A stretch of DNA of 64,000 nucleotides from Nocardia takedensis NBRC 100417 (GCF_000308695.1 NZ_BAGG01000031.1:1-64000); one strand, 5' to 3'. Shown: positions 26,201-35,213, numbered from the stretch's first letter. The notes: generated by a model not told the origin, from the letters alone. Program-made: numbers and translations.

Positions 26201-26956
26201 TCAGCAGTCGTTGACGAGGTCGGCGATCGGAGCGGAGTCCGAGGGGGCCCGATTCTCGGCCCGGCGGATGAGGTCGTGCAGTGCGTCGTCGAACGGCGGG
26301 GTGTAGGAGATCCCGTTCAGGCATCCGCCGAGATGCGGTCCGGCGATGATCCCCACGAGGTCGTTTCCCTCGACCCACGGCCCGCCGCTGGTTCCGTAGA
26401 CGAATCCGTCGCAGGCGAACGAGGCGTATCCGTTCTCGCGTCCGACCGGTCTCGTGCAGGTCGTCGGCGAATCGAGAAGTCCGACACCGTAACCGGTCAC
26501 CGTCACCAGGTCGTCGACCGCGGGCCCGTCCGCCGGTCGAAAACCGCCCCCGACGGCTTGCTCGACAGACGTGGGTGGCGCCCCCGCCCCCGGTCGCACC
26601 CGCAGAATCGCGTAGTCGTGATCCGCGTCGAACCCCCGCACCCACCGCGGATCGAGATACACCTCCGCCACCTCCCAGCGCCCCACGGGTTCCCGCCCGC
26701 GCGTGTAGCCGGGCGCGAACCCGAGGAACGCCCCGTTCCCGATCACACAGTGCGCGGCCGTGACGACGAGATCCCCGTCACGACTGTCCAGCACGCTGCC
26801 GGAACACGTATGAAGTGGGCCGTTTCCGAGGAACACCGCCCCGATCCACGGGTCGGGCTCGGCGACCGTCCGCGAATCCGGCACCGCGCCGGCGACCCCT
26901 GCCGCCAGGATCGCGACGGACGACAACGACACGAGCACCCCGGCGAGACGACGCAT
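26201..26956 (-). CDS. Secreted trypsin-like serine protease
   Basis: The 251-residue protein starts with a Sec signal peptide (MRRLAGVLVSLSSVAILAAG, cleavage near AGA-VP). The S1 catalytic triad is complete: His69 in TAAHC, Asp114 in DYAIL, Ser190 in GTSGGP. Six Cys residues may form disulfides. It is exported and presumably cuts extracellular or periplasmic proteins; the substrate is unknown. It is the most distal of three neighbouring minus-strand genes for exported proteins. Confidence 0.85.
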   Translation of the reverse strand: MRRLAGVLVSLSSVAILAAGVAGAVPDSRTVAEPDPWIGAVFLGNGPLHTCSGSVLDSRDGDLVVTAAHCVIGNGAFLGFAPGYTRGREPVGRWEVAEVYLDPRWVRGFDADHDYAILRVRPGAGAPPTSVEQAVGGGFRPADGPAVDDLVTVTGYGVGLLDSPTTCTRPVGRENGYASFACDGFVYGTSGGPWVEGNDLVGIIAGPHLGGCLNGISYTPPFDDALHDLIRRAENRAPSDSAPIADLVNDC

Positions 26957-26996
26957 GCGTCAACGCTACAACTGTTGTTGCGTGGTCTCCAGAGGT

Positions 26997-27668
26997 TCAG
27001 TCCCGGTAGAGGTGATCGGCTACATCGATGAGCCCGTCGAGTCGGACGGTGACGTCGACCCCGTACTCCACCAGCGCCTTGTGCGTCGTGTTCACCTGCG
27101 CCGCGAGTTCCGCGTCGACGGGCAGGCCCGCCACGACACTCCCGACGAGCAGCGCGCCGCCCGGCGTGAGGCCGACACCCCCGAGCGCCGTGTTCAGCGC
27201 CGCCGCCCCTTCGTCGGTCAGCGCGAAGCGTTCGCCCCCGATCGCGACGGCCAATTTCGCGGCACCGGGCCGCTTGCGCAACCGGAGATCGCGGGTGTCG
27301 AGCGTGGCCAGTCGCAGCGGGCGGGTGTCGAGCGTGGCATTGACGGTGCCGGTCCCGACATCGATGATCAGGTCCGTCAACCGCGTGAGTCGTGCGCCCG
27401 AGCGCACCGTGACGTCGCCGCCGAACCGAATCGTCCCGCCGCTGATCCGACGGCCGAAGAACACGATTCGGCCGTCGTCGAACCACAGCCCGACCACGCC
27501 GTCGAATCCGCTGTCGAGATCCATCCGCAGCGCCTGCTCGCAGTCCGTCACCGCGACGACGCTGCCGCCGAGTACCGCGGGCGTGGCGGCGGCGGTCCTG
27601 GTGAGCGCGCCGACCGATCCGACGACGACCGCACCGGCCAGCGCCGCGAACTCCCTCCTCGAACGCAC
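26997..27668 (-). CDS. Tat-exported HtaA-like protein
   Basis: The start chosen is GTG 27668, because GAGGAGG lies 8 bases upstream and it places the Tat motif SRREFAAL at residues 3-10, followed by a hydrophobic stretch (LAGAVVVGSVGAL). A longer in-frame ATG at 27701 would bury this motif. The mature 190 residues are beta-rich and end with ALTDEGAAALNTALGG, similar to the end of HtaA domains of corynebacterial haem-uptake proteins. The similarity is weak, so HtaA-like is tentative. It probably acts at the cell envelope together with the flanking exported proteins. Confidence 0.65.
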   Translation of the reverse strand: MRSRREFAALAGAVVVGSVGALTRTAAATPAVLGGSVVAVTDCEQALRMDLDSGFDGVVGLWFDDGRIVFFGRRISGGTIRFGGDVTVRSGARLTRLTDLIIDVGTGTVNATLDTRPLRLATLDTRDLRLRKRPGAAKLAVAIGGERFALTDEGAAALNTALGGVGLTPGGALLVGSVVAGLPVDAELAAQVNTTHKALVEYGVDVTVRLDGLIDVADHLYRD

Positions 27669-28035
27669 CGGGACAACCTCCTCGAAGCCGGGAAAGATCA
27701 TCGGGTTCTGTGTTCGCCGCATTCGAACGGAGAGATGGCCGGCTATCGCGTCTCGGTCGCCACCGCCCGCCGAGCGGGAATTCTCGCGCGGACCGAGTGT
27801 ATTCCCCTGTCCAGGCCATATCCGTCCGCCCGCAAGGCCCGGCGTGGCGGGAAAGTTCGAGTCCGGTCTCGCTCCCTCGCTACGCCCTTCCGTAGCCGGA
27901 TGGTTCGCTGGGTGGGCGACCCCGCGCCGCACCGAGGTGGCCGCCGGGTACTGACCTCCCCGGCTCCACCTACCGAACCGCACCCGACGGACCATCGACC
28001 CGAACGCGAAGGCTCCACCGTCCCCTCGGACAGCC
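27669..28035. other. Intergenic gap between two exported-protein genes
   Basis: No gene, tRNA or strong repeat is seen. It must hold the promoter of the Tat-exported gene and the terminator of the porin gene. Confidence 0.45.
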
Positions 28036-28686
28036 CTACAGAACGATCACGTCCCCGTACACCGCCCCGTTCGCGGTGGTCTCCGGCGAATCCACCTCGA
28101 TCCGCGTGTAGGGCCTGATCGTCAACGCGCCGCCGCACCCTTCGACCACCAGGTGGAAGTCGCGGCTCATCACATATCCCGTCATCCCGCCGCCGAGAGT
28201 CTTCGTCCCGACCTCGATCTGTTCGATCACCCCGGGCGAGATCTCCAGATCCAATCCCATCGACGCGCCGATCTGCGGCCCGATGGACGCGCTCACCCCC
28301 GGCGACAGCGCGTCGGGCGTGCCGTCGATCCCGAGGGTGAGACCCGTGTCGAAACCGGTGCTCATCGTCGCCCCGAACGTCAGATCGATGGCGACGGCGC
28401 AGCTCACGAGATATCCGGTCCGCAACATCCCGGTTCCGGGGCCGTCGATGCTCCCGTAGGAAGTGTTGTCCAAGAACACTTCCCGAGTGGTCGGCGCCAT
28501 GTTCTGCGGTGCCACCGGATTCGCCGTCAGGTCCGTGTGCCCGACCGTGAACCCGAATCCGGTCGGCATGAAGTAGGTGTTCTCGTGCGGCGCATAGCCA
28601 TACGCGCGCGATTCCCCGGCCCCGACCACCGCCACGGCGATCGAAGCAAGCACAGCACCCATACCGCGCGCAAGTGTGTACGACAA
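28036..28686 (-). CDS. MspA-family porin
   Basis: The start is TTG 28686: GGAGG lies 5 bases upstream, and it opens a good signal peptide (MSYTLARGMGAVLASIAVAVVGAGESRA). The mature part of about 187 residues is beta-rich with alternating patterns typical of MspA-type channels, including REVFLDNTSYG and GYLVSCAVAIDLTF, as in Nocardia MspA-like proteins. Such proteins form octameric pores in the mycomembrane for hydrophilic nutrients. Two Cys residues are conserved in nocardial members. Confidence 0.78.
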   Translation of the reverse strand: MSYTLARGMGAVLASIAVAVVGAGESRAYGYAPHENTYFMPTGFGFTVGHTDLTANPVAPQNMAPTTREVFLDNTSYGSIDGPGTGMLRTGYLVSCAVAIDLTFGATMSTGFDTGLTLGIDGTPDALSPGVSASIGPQIGASMGLDLEISPGVIEQIEVGTKTLGGGMTGYVMSRDFHLVVEGCGGALTIRPYTRIEVDSPETTANGAVYGDVIVL

Positions 28687-29400
28687 GATTCCTCCCCGAA
28701 AGATCTTGTGAGCCGGTCGCCTTCGCGAGTCCGACCCACCGAGAACACCCGTGCCCGGCGGCTCGCCCCACCGCCCCCCGTGACTACTCCGCACCGCAAA
28801 CCCACAGGCAGAAGCCGACTGTGCGCTCCACGGTCCGCTGGCTGGTGGACACGAGCGTTCTCGCCCACAGATATATCAGACCCCCTGAACAAACCCTGAG
28901 ACCCCCAGGTAAACCTGTCTTGCACCGCGTCGGTGTCGATGGGTTCACCCGGCCTGGACGCGCCCTCCCGCTAGGACTTCAGGCGGATCGTCCGCGACGA
29001 TCCTTGCTCGCGCCGCGAGCCGACTTCGGGGCCCGCAACGGGCGCGGTGACGAGCGACGCCGTCGGCGTGAGAGGCTCTGAACCGCACGGATCGCGTAAT
29101 TCCGATGGGGGAGTCGACATTGCGTTTCGCGAAGAGCCCATATCAGGGTCGTAAGCTGCCCAGATCGGGCTCGCCGTTCGCCGCGAATACCGACTCGAAC
29201 TCGGGCTTCCCTGTGCAGGTCCTTCTGGGTGCCGGTGACACGATCCCATGGATGACGCGCGGAGATTCACCGAGGCAGCTCGGGAACTCCGACTGAGGCC
29301 GACACACGAGGTCGAGGACACGCAGCCGGTCGATCCGGGATCCGGCGAGATCGTATGATTGCGGCGCCGTTCACGATCTCGCGCCCGAGGGAGATGTCCG
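28687..29400. other. 714-base region, mostly non-coding, with toxin remnant
   Basis: The only recognisable element is the VapC-like remnant at 28821-28880. Other open frames are Arg/Pro-rich and unsupported. The right end carries the Shine-Dalgarno and promoter for the gene at 29401. Confidence 0.5.
28821..28880 (+). pseudogene. Remnant of VapC/PIN-domain toxin N-terminus
   Basis: From GTG 28821 the reading is MRSTVRWLVDTSVLAHRYI, the hallmark first strand and catalytic Asp (VDTSVL) of PIN-domain ribonuclease toxins. After about 19 residues the frame loses all resemblance, and no complementary second half follows. No VapB antitoxin gene is visible, so this is a decayed or truncated toxin-antitoxin locus. 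Confidence 0.5.
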
Positions 29401-30132
29401 ATGAGTTCCGGTGAGATCGCCGATATCGACCAGTACGCGGCGGCGATCGGCTCGGTCCTGATTCGGCGCGGTTGGCGGCCATGCGGGCCCGCTGATGAGA
29501 CGTCGCGTTCGCCGTCGACTGTGGGGACGAGTCTGTCTGTCTCGCATTGCCTTTCCGGTTGGGGTGTGGCGGACGTGGTGCCCCGGGTCGAGTTCATCGC
29601 GAGTTGCGATGACGACTGGAGCGAGGACGCGTACGTAGGATTCCAACTGCGGTCGGTCGCCGTCGATTCGGTGCTGGTCGAAGCGCCGCCGGAAGCGATG
29701 GGAGAGTCATGGCAGGGGACGGGGGTGTTTCTGGATCGGCGGCTGCTGGAGTCGCTGGTGTTCACCCGTGAGCAGCTCCGGCAGGGTTGGACGCTGGAGA
29801 GCCCGGAAGAGTGCGTGCGAGGGCTCGAGAAGGCCATGGACGGCCCTGTGCCGGAATGGCTGGAAGAGCGTCAAGGGGTGGCGAAGCTACTGGCGACAGC
29901 GCGTCACGCAACTTTCGACAATGTCGTGCAGAACTTTCCCGATCCCCATCGTCTCCGGGCAGTGATGGTGTTGGCCTTGTCCGTGGGTGAGGTCGAGGGG
30001 GCGACGGACCTGATGAGCTGGTATTCGTCTCTGCCCGCTTTCTCGGCGTTGGAGTCTCCGAGTCGGGTACAGGCGTTCGATGCATTTCTGTGCGAGCGGT
30101 TTTCCGCCTACCGGTCCTCTCGGGGTGGATAG
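29401..30132 (+). CDS. Hypothetical protein (243 aa)
   Basis: I recognise no family. The soluble protein has a mixed alpha/beta N-terminal half with several acidic stretches and a helical C-terminal half (LLATARHATFDNVVQNF, LRAVMVLALSVGEVEG). GAGGGAG lies 7 bases before ATG 29401, so the gene is likely expressed. Its position in accessory DNA beside a toxin remnant allows an immunity or defence role, but no sequence feature proves it. Confidence 0.6.
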   Translation: MSSGEIADIDQYAAAIGSVLIRRGWRPCGPADETSRSPSTVGTSLSVSHCLSGWGVADVVPRVEFIASCDDDWSEDAYVGFQLRSVAVDSVLVEAPPEAMGESWQGTGVFLDRRLLESLVFTREQLRQGWTLESPEECVRGLEKAMDGPVPEWLEERQGVAKLLATARHATFDNVVQNFPDPHRLRAVMVLALSVGEVEGATDLMSWYSSLPAFSALESPSRVQAFDAFLCERFSAYRSSRGG

Positions 30133-30332
30133 GGTGAATGCCACTTTCGTGAGAGAGCAAGCGATAGATGGTCGAAGGTATGGTGGCGTCCGGCAGAACC
30201 ACTGGCAGCCGAAAAGTGAATCAGGACACGGTTGCTGTCCCGAAGCCGCTTCTGCCCAGGTCTAGCGCGGTCTCCGGTCGGGTCGGACGATACGGCAGAG
30301 TTCGAGAAGCGGAAATTCAACGGGGGTGTGCG

Positions 30333-30836
30333 ATGAGCTGGGAAAAGCCGGAGATCTGCATAGTGCGTGTGCGGCGGAACGACAGGTGGCGAGCGGAATT
30401 CGTCATCGATGGACGTCTTTTCGACAATGCCGACGATCTCCGGCGGGCCACGGACCAGGCATTCCTCGAGATCAACGGTCGGCCGATCGTCGCGGAGTTC
30501 GAGACGAGTGACGTGGGAAAAGGTGAGCCGCCGCTGCGCTTGCCGTCCTGGGAGGAATACCGCAAGACGTTGGGTCCGCGCCCCGAGTCGGCAGAGTTAA
30601 CTCGGGGGCGGCCTGATCCATACGCGCACGGGGCGTGGCTTTCGAGCCACGCCCCGTTTCACGTGTTGTGCGCGATCCGTCCGCGCACCGGCGGCTATCC
30701 ACCTTCGGAGGAGGAAATCCGCCGCGCACTGAAACGGCACGCGGCCTGTACGGCGATTCTCCGAAGACCGTCCGTCGACCGGAGAGAGTGGCACCGTGAA
30801 CAACGTCCGTCCGACCCCGCTGTGGCGCTCCGGTGA
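30333..30836 (+). CDS. Hypothetical protein, C-terminal half doubtful
   Basis: From ATG 30333 the first 85 or so residues look like a genuine small protein (MSWEKPEICIVRVRRNDRWR, LPSWEEYRKTLG). After that the frame crosses a perfect GC hairpin at 30628-30657, becomes Arg/His-rich and runs 41 bases into the next gene. A TAA at 30598-30600 in the +1 frame lies just before the hairpin, so the gene may have ended there before a one-base change. The function is unknown. Confidence 0.4.
   Translation: MSWEKPEICIVRVRRNDRWRAEFVIDGRLFDNADDLRRATDQAFLEINGRPIVAEFETSDVGKGEPPLRLPSWEEYRKTLGPRPESAELTRGRPDPYAHGAWLSSHAPFHVLCAIRPRTGGYPPSEEEIRRALKRHAACTAILRRPSVDRREWHREQRPSDPAVALR
30628..30657 (+). terminator. 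Strong hairpin terminator
   Basis: ACGGGGCGTGGCT (30628-30640), loop TTCG, and the exact complement AGCCACGCCCCGT (30645-30657). It is the best terminator-like hairpin in this area and lies inside the nominal frame of the 30333 gene, 139 bases before the methyltransferase start. Confidence 0.75.
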
Positions 30837-31740
30837 CCTGCTGCTGACCGACGGCGGCCTGGAGACGACCCTCGTCTTCCACAACGGCCTCGACCTGCCG
30901 GATTTCGCGGCGTTCCCGCTGCTGAGCGACGGGTTCGGCCGCGAGGTGTTGCGCGACTACTACCGCCGCTACGTCCACATCGCCCGCCGACACGGTCTGG
31001 ACATCGTGTTGGACACCCCGACCTGGCGCGCGTCGGCCGATTGGGGTGCGCGTCTCGGCTACGACGCGCAGCGGTTGCGTGCGGTGAACGGCGAGGCGGT
31101 CGATCTCGTGCGTGGCATCGGCGCGGAATGCACCGAGGTGCGCGTGCTGGTGTCCGGCAATGTCGGCCCGCGCGGTGACGGCTACCAGGTCGGCACTCGG
31201 ATGTCGGCCGCGCAGGCCGAGGACTACCACCGTCCGCAGATCGCCGCGCTCGCGCGGGCGGGCGCCGACCTGATCACCGTTCTGACGATGACCTATCCGG
31301 AGGAGGCGATCGGCGTCGCACGCGCCGCGCGATCCGAAAAAGCCTCCATAGCCGTCGGTTTCACCGTCGAGACCGATGGAAGACTTCCGTCCGGGCACAC
31401 CTTGGCCGACGCCGTGGCAACCGTCGACGCCGCCACCGACGGCTACCCCCTCCACTACGGCATCAACTGCGCCCACCCGGACCACTTCCGGTCCGCCCTC
31501 GGCGCCGACCCCTGGACCGCCCGCCTCGGCCTGCTGCGCGCCAACGCCTCACGCGCGAGTCACGCCGAATTGGACGAGCCGACCGAACTCGACGCGGGCG
31601 ATCCGACCGAACTCGCCGAACAGTACGCCGCACTGCGTGACCTGCTGCCGAATCTCACGGTCCTGGGCGGGTGTTGCGGCACCGACCACCGCCACATCGC
31701 CGCGGTGGCCATGGCTTGCGCGGGCGGCCGATCCGCGTGA
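30796..31740 (+). CDS. Homocysteine S-methyltransferase-family protein
   Basis: The 314-residue protein has the (beta/alpha)8 barrel of Pfam S-methyl_trans. LLTDGGLETTL is the N-terminal motif, and the zinc-binding cysteines lie in INCAHP and in GGCCGTDHRH near the C-terminus. These enzymes transfer methyl groups from S-methylmethionine, SAM or a corrinoid donor to homocysteine or related thiols. The substrate here is not certain, and its neighbours do not include methionine genes. GTG 30796 has GGAGAG about 9 bases upstream. Confidence 0.8.
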   Translation: MNNVRPTPLWRSGDLLLTDGGLETTLVFHNGLDLPDFAAFPLLSDGFGREVLRDYYRRYVHIARRHGLDIVLDTPTWRASADWGARLGYDAQRLRAVNGEAVDLVRGIGAECTEVRVLVSGNVGPRGDGYQVGTRMSAAQAEDYHRPQIAALARAGADLITVLTMTYPEEAIGVARAARSEKASIAVGFTVETDGRLPSGHTLADAVATVDAATDGYPLHYGINCAHPDHFRSALGADPWTARLGLLRANASRASHAELDEPTELDAGDPTELAEQYAALRDLLPNLTVLGGCCGTDHRHIAAVAMACAGGRSA

Positions 31741-31774
31741 GTCCGACTGGTGCCGAACGCCTTACGGATATCGG

Positions 31775-32695
31775 TCAGACCCGACGCGCGGCGTGCCAGT
31801 CACGGTCGAACTGTCGCAGCGCCGATTCCAGGTAGACCGGTTCGATGGTGAATCCGCCCTGTGCGTCCTCGCGTTGGACGTTCATGTAAGCCCAGACGCC
31901 TTCGGCCGTGATACTTCCTCGATGGCGCTCGCGCAGGATGGGTTCGCGCTGTTCCACCAGCGGCATGTCGAGGTCGAGAATGCAGACCGCGCACACCAAT
32001 TCCTGGCGGAGGTGTCGGAACTGGAGATTGTCCCGCACGATATCGCGGGACACTCCCGCGCCTTCGATCAATTCCCGCAGTCGGTTCACCTGTGGGCCGA
32101 GTCCGTCGATGTCGCCGTAGAGCAGATACTCGTAGGTCCGTCCCTGGTGGAGATTGTTCACCACCACTTCGAAGAAGGGGCCCGGTTCACCGTCGCTGAT
32201 GTCGGACTGGAAGATCCGGGTCATCACTCGCACCCGCCGGGTGCAGGTTTCCATCCCGATGGCCTCGGCATTGGTCACGAAGCCGACGGGGGCCGAGTAG
32301 TCGCCGAGTTCGGCCAGTGCCCGGGCGGTGGAACTGATCTCGTTCTGCAGCGTCCGGGCGATGCGCGAGAACATGTCGAGGTGCCGTCCCCCGAGATCGC
32401 TCGCTTCGGCGATGGCCATCCGGATCTGGGCCTTCATCAGCGTGGATTCGTCCCCTGCCACCACTTCCGGACGCTCGCCGAAAATGAGGTAGTCCATGCT
32501 CACGTCGAAGAACTGTGCGATGCCGATCAGCGCGTCGAAACTGGGCTTCGCCCGGCCGTGTAGATAGTGCGACACGGTCGCCTCGTTGACATGGATCGCG
32601 CGCGCCAACTTTTTTCTGCTACTCGATATCGAGGGCGATTCGATGAGCGAGCGCAGGGTTGCGGGAAACGCAACGGGCCGTGGCTCTTGCGTCAA
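31775..32695 (-). CDS. XRE-family regulator with unknown C-terminal domain
   Basis: The N-terminal HTH_3 domain (about residues 27-73: KKLARAIHVNEATVSHYLHG, FDALIGIAQFFDVSMDYLIFG) is followed by about 220 residues of an unrecognised, largely helical/beta effector domain. TTG 32695 is preferred as start because GGAGG lies 8 bases upstream. The nearby ATG 32701 is only 2 bases from that site, and GTG 32713 has none. It is divergent from the aminotransferase gene and may control it. Confidence 0.78.
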   Translation of the reverse strand: MTQEPRPVAFPATLRSLIESPSISSSRKKLARAIHVNEATVSHYLHGRAKPSFDALIGIAQFFDVSMDYLIFGERPEVVAGDESTLMKAQIRMAIAEASDLGGRHLDMFSRIARTLQNEISSTARALAELGDYSAPVGFVTNAEAIGMETCTRRVRVMTRIFQSDISDGEPGPFFEVVVNNLHQGRTYEYLLYGDIDGLGPQVNRLRELIEGAGVSRDIVRDNLQFRHLRQELVCAVCILDLDMPLVEQREPILRERHRGSITAEGVWAYMNVQREDAQGGFTIEPVYLESALRQFDRDWHAARRV

Positions 32696-32981
32696 GATCA
32701 TTACCTCCACCACTGGGCGTCGGCCCGGTTTCCCGATCGACGATATTCAGAATATAGGCCGCTATAACGCTACGACGCGTCGAGCTTGCCACGAACGCGC
32801 GTTCGTCGCTACCGTGAAGTCGGACAACAGAAGTGTTCACCGTGGTGGGAAGTGAGGAGTGTTCCGCATCCGGTGAAAAGCGGTAGTCGGACGCCGTCCG
32901 TCTGCTGCATTGTTGATCTCATCCGCCGATATCCACACGCAGCTGGCTGTATTGCCATGCTCGAAAACAAGGAATCCGACC

Positions 32982-34076
32982 ATGAGGTCTGTCTTGCGAC
33001 GGCAGCCAACCCTGACCGAATATGAAACGGCTGGGCTTCAGATTGAATGCAATCTCGCCGACGGGCATGCGAAGTTGGACCCCGATACGGTGACGTTCAC
33101 CCCGGAACTCCTCGAAACTCTCGCCTCGGCACGACAGGGAGACCTGGAGACCGAATTCCTCGACACGCTGATCCGTCATGGCTCCGCCCTGCCGCATCGT
33201 GATGTCGTCTTCTTTCCCTCCGCGAGCCTGGCCATCGACGCCGTCGCGAAACTGCTCATGGCCGAGGAGCGGCGTCGGGTCGCGTTGATCGAGCCGACAT
33301 TCGACAGTCTCGCGCTGCTGCTGAAGCGGGCGGGAGCGACGATGAGTCCCCTTCGTGAGAACGTCGACGACGTTCTGGACGCCGTGCGAACCCACGATGC
33401 CGTATTCCTCTGCGTCCCCAACAATCCCACCGGATGGCACCCGGGTTCCGAGTTCTGGCCGCGGCTGGGCAGCCTGCTCGAACGCCATGACACCGTGCTC
33501 GTCGTGGACCGGACCTTCAAGTTCTTGGGCGCACCCGATGCCGCCCTGGATGAACTGGTCGAGAACCACCCCATGGTGATCGCCATCGAGGACACCGGCA
33601 AGATCTGGTCGACTCTCGAATGCAAAGTGTCCATGGTCGTCACCGGTAACAAGGACATGCGTGAGTTGGTCCGCGAGATCGGCGCCGAGATCACCCTCAA
33701 CGTGTCTCCGGTGAGCCTCTACCTCTGCGCGCGGGTGATCGAAGCGGACCGGGGCGCCGAACGTCTCGGACGCGCGATCGGTCGCAATGCCGAGATATTG
33801 GGGCCCGCGATGCGGACGCTGGGATTGACCGGTGTGACAGCGCTGAGTTTCGCGCTCGCCGAGATACCGGAGCACTTCGCCGGCGATGACGTCGCATTCG
33901 TCGACCTCATGCACGGACACGGATTGGCTCTGCTGCCGGTCAGCAAATTCTTCTGGTCCGGTGCGAATACCGTGACGAATCGGGTCCGGATATCGCTGGC
34001 ACGTCCGGAGCGACAGATCGCCCGGGCGGCCGAGATCATGAGGTCGCCATCGGTTCGGGCAGCTCTCGCGAACTGA
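32982..34076 (+). CDS. PLP-dependent aminotransferase (class I/II fold)
   Basis: The 364-residue protein has the fold-type I markers. VPNNPTG (residues 145-151) binds PLP, Asp176 in VVDRTF pairs with the pyridine nitrogen, Lys207 in EDTGKIWST is the likely Schiff-base lysine, and a late NRVRISLARP supplies the carboxylate-binding arginine. It should transaminate an amino acid or keto acid, or form a related product; the substrate is unknown. AAGGAA lies 7 bases before ATG 32982, which trims a 24-residue upstream extension. It is followed by a 2-hydroxyacid dehydrogenase-like gene 114 bases away. Confidence 0.8.
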   Translation: MRSVLRRQPTLTEYETAGLQIECNLADGHAKLDPDTVTFTPELLETLASARQGDLETEFLDTLIRHGSALPHRDVVFFPSASLAIDAVAKLLMAEERRRVALIEPTFDSLALLLKRAGATMSPLRENVDDVLDAVRTHDAVFLCVPNNPTGWHPGSEFWPRLGSLLERHDTVLVVDRTFKFLGAPDAALDELVENHPMVIAIEDTGKIWSTLECKVSMVVTGNKDMRELVREIGAEITLNVSPVSLYLCARVIEADRGAERLGRAIGRNAEILGPAMRTLGLTGVTALSFALAEIPEHFAGDDVAFVDLMHGHGLALLPVSKFFWSGANTVTNRVRISLARPERQIARAAEIMRSPSVRAALAN

Positions 34077-34110
34077 TCGTCATCGAAGAGGAAGGGAGGC
34101 GCATACACCC

Positions 34111-34132
34111 GAGCCCGCGGTGGCAAGGGCTC
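34111..34132 (+). terminator. Small hairpin between aminotransferase and dehydrogenase genes
   Basis: GAGCCC (34111-34116) and GGGCTC (34127-34132) with a 10-base loop, then a TCGA-CAATT-TCGA element. It may be a weak terminator or attenuator in the 114-base gap. Confidence 0.4.
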
Positions 34133-34190
34133 GACAATTTCGAGCAGTAGCAGTATCGACGACCGGCACGGTCGATCGGGGGTATCCATC

Positions 34191-35159
34191 ATGAAGCAGT
34201 CACCTATTGTCCTCGTTACCGGATCGAGCATCGATCCGGACAAGCTGGAGCCGCTCGTGCGCGCGGGGTGCGTTGTTCGCGCTGTCGACGAGGAGCTTCG
34301 CACCGAGGACGAACTGGTCCGAGCGCTCGACGAGGTTCGGGTCTACCTGCTCGGGGGGGACGAGTTCGCGACAGCGAAAGCCATAGAATCCTCGCCCGCC
34401 CTCGAGCTCATCGCCTTCCTGGGGGTCGGGTACGAGAGCTTCATGGACGTGGAGGCTGTCCGCGAGTACGGCGTCCGCGTCACCAATACGCCGAACATCT
34501 CGAGTAATTCGGTGGCCGAGTTCACCATCGGGCAGCTGTTGAATTGCCGACGGAGACTCACCGAGTACACCATCGGCTACGCCGACGGACTCAACGGTGA
34601 CGAGCAGAAGCTGCGTGACATCCACGGACATCCGGTCGGGATCATCGGTATGGGCGGGATCGGTACACGGATCACCGAAATCCTGACCCGCGGGTTCGGC
34701 GCCGAAGTGAGCTACTACAGCCGAACTCGCAAGAGGGATGTGGAGGACGAACTCGGCGTCGTCTATCGCGAGTTGACCGACCTGTTCTCGACCGTGGAAT
34801 CGGTGATAGTGATGATCCCGGGAAACAGCGACACCGCCGGGCTCATCGGTGACGAGCAGTTGCGGCGACTTCCGGAAGGAAGCGTTCTGGTCAACACCGC
34901 TCGCGCCGAAGTCGTGAACCCCGTCGATCTGCTCGCGCATCTGAAGTCGGGACGGATCGGGGCCGCGGCTTTCGACGGGTTCTATCGCGATGATCTGCCG
35001 GTCACGCAGGAGCTGAAGAGGTTGCAGCCGAGTCCACTGTCGATCACCGGGTCCATCGCGTCCTTGACGCACGACGCACGCGACGCCATGGCCTGCCGAA
35101 CAGTGGGATCCATTCTGAACTTCCTTCGCCACGGCACCGACGAATTCCTCGTCGAGTAG
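34191..35159 (+). CDS. D-2-hydroxyacid dehydrogenase-family protein with altered active site
   Basis: The 322-residue protein has the typical layout: substrate domain in two parts and a central NAD(P) Rossmann domain with GMGGIG (residues 153-158). Arg238 (NTAR) keeps the substrate-binding arginine. The usual catalytic Glu of the DVFxxEP motif is Asp267, and the PH catalytic His motif is replaced by Gly287-Ser288 (ITGSIASLT). This should impair ordinary hydride-transfer chemistry. The protein may have a new reaction or a binding role. It follows the aminotransferase on the same strand, suggesting a shared amino/hydroxy-acid pathway. Confidence 0.78.
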   Translation: MKQSPIVLVTGSSIDPDKLEPLVRAGCVVRAVDEELRTEDELVRALDEVRVYLLGGDEFATAKAIESSPALELIAFLGVGYESFMDVEAVREYGVRVTNTPNISSNSVAEFTIGQLLNCRRRLTEYTIGYADGLNGDEQKLRDIHGHPVGIIGMGGIGTRITEILTRGFGAEVSYYSRTRKRDVEDELGVVYRELTDLFSTVESVIVMIPGNSDTAGLIGDEQLRRLPEGSVLVNTARAEVVNPVDLLAHLKSGRIGAAAFDGFYRDDLPVTQELKRLQPSPLSITGSIASLTHDARDAMACRTVGSILNFLRHGTDEFLVE

Positions 35160-35174
35160 CCGACCACGCCCAGA

Positions 35175-35213
35175 GGAGCCGGCCGATCAACTCTCCGATC
35201 CGCGGCCGGCTCC
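35175..35213. terminator. Bidirectional terminator overlapping regulator stop
   Basis: GGAGCCGGCC (35175-35184) and GGCCGGCTCC (35204-35213) are perfect 10-base arms. The stop of the XRE gene (35187) lies in the loop, and the dehydrogenase stop (35159) just outside. Confidence 0.7.

Noticed and set aside
26997..27995. 332-codon version of the HtaA-like gene
   Set aside because: The added N-terminus is low-complexity and would bury the Tat signal; GTG 27668 has the Shine-Dalgarno.
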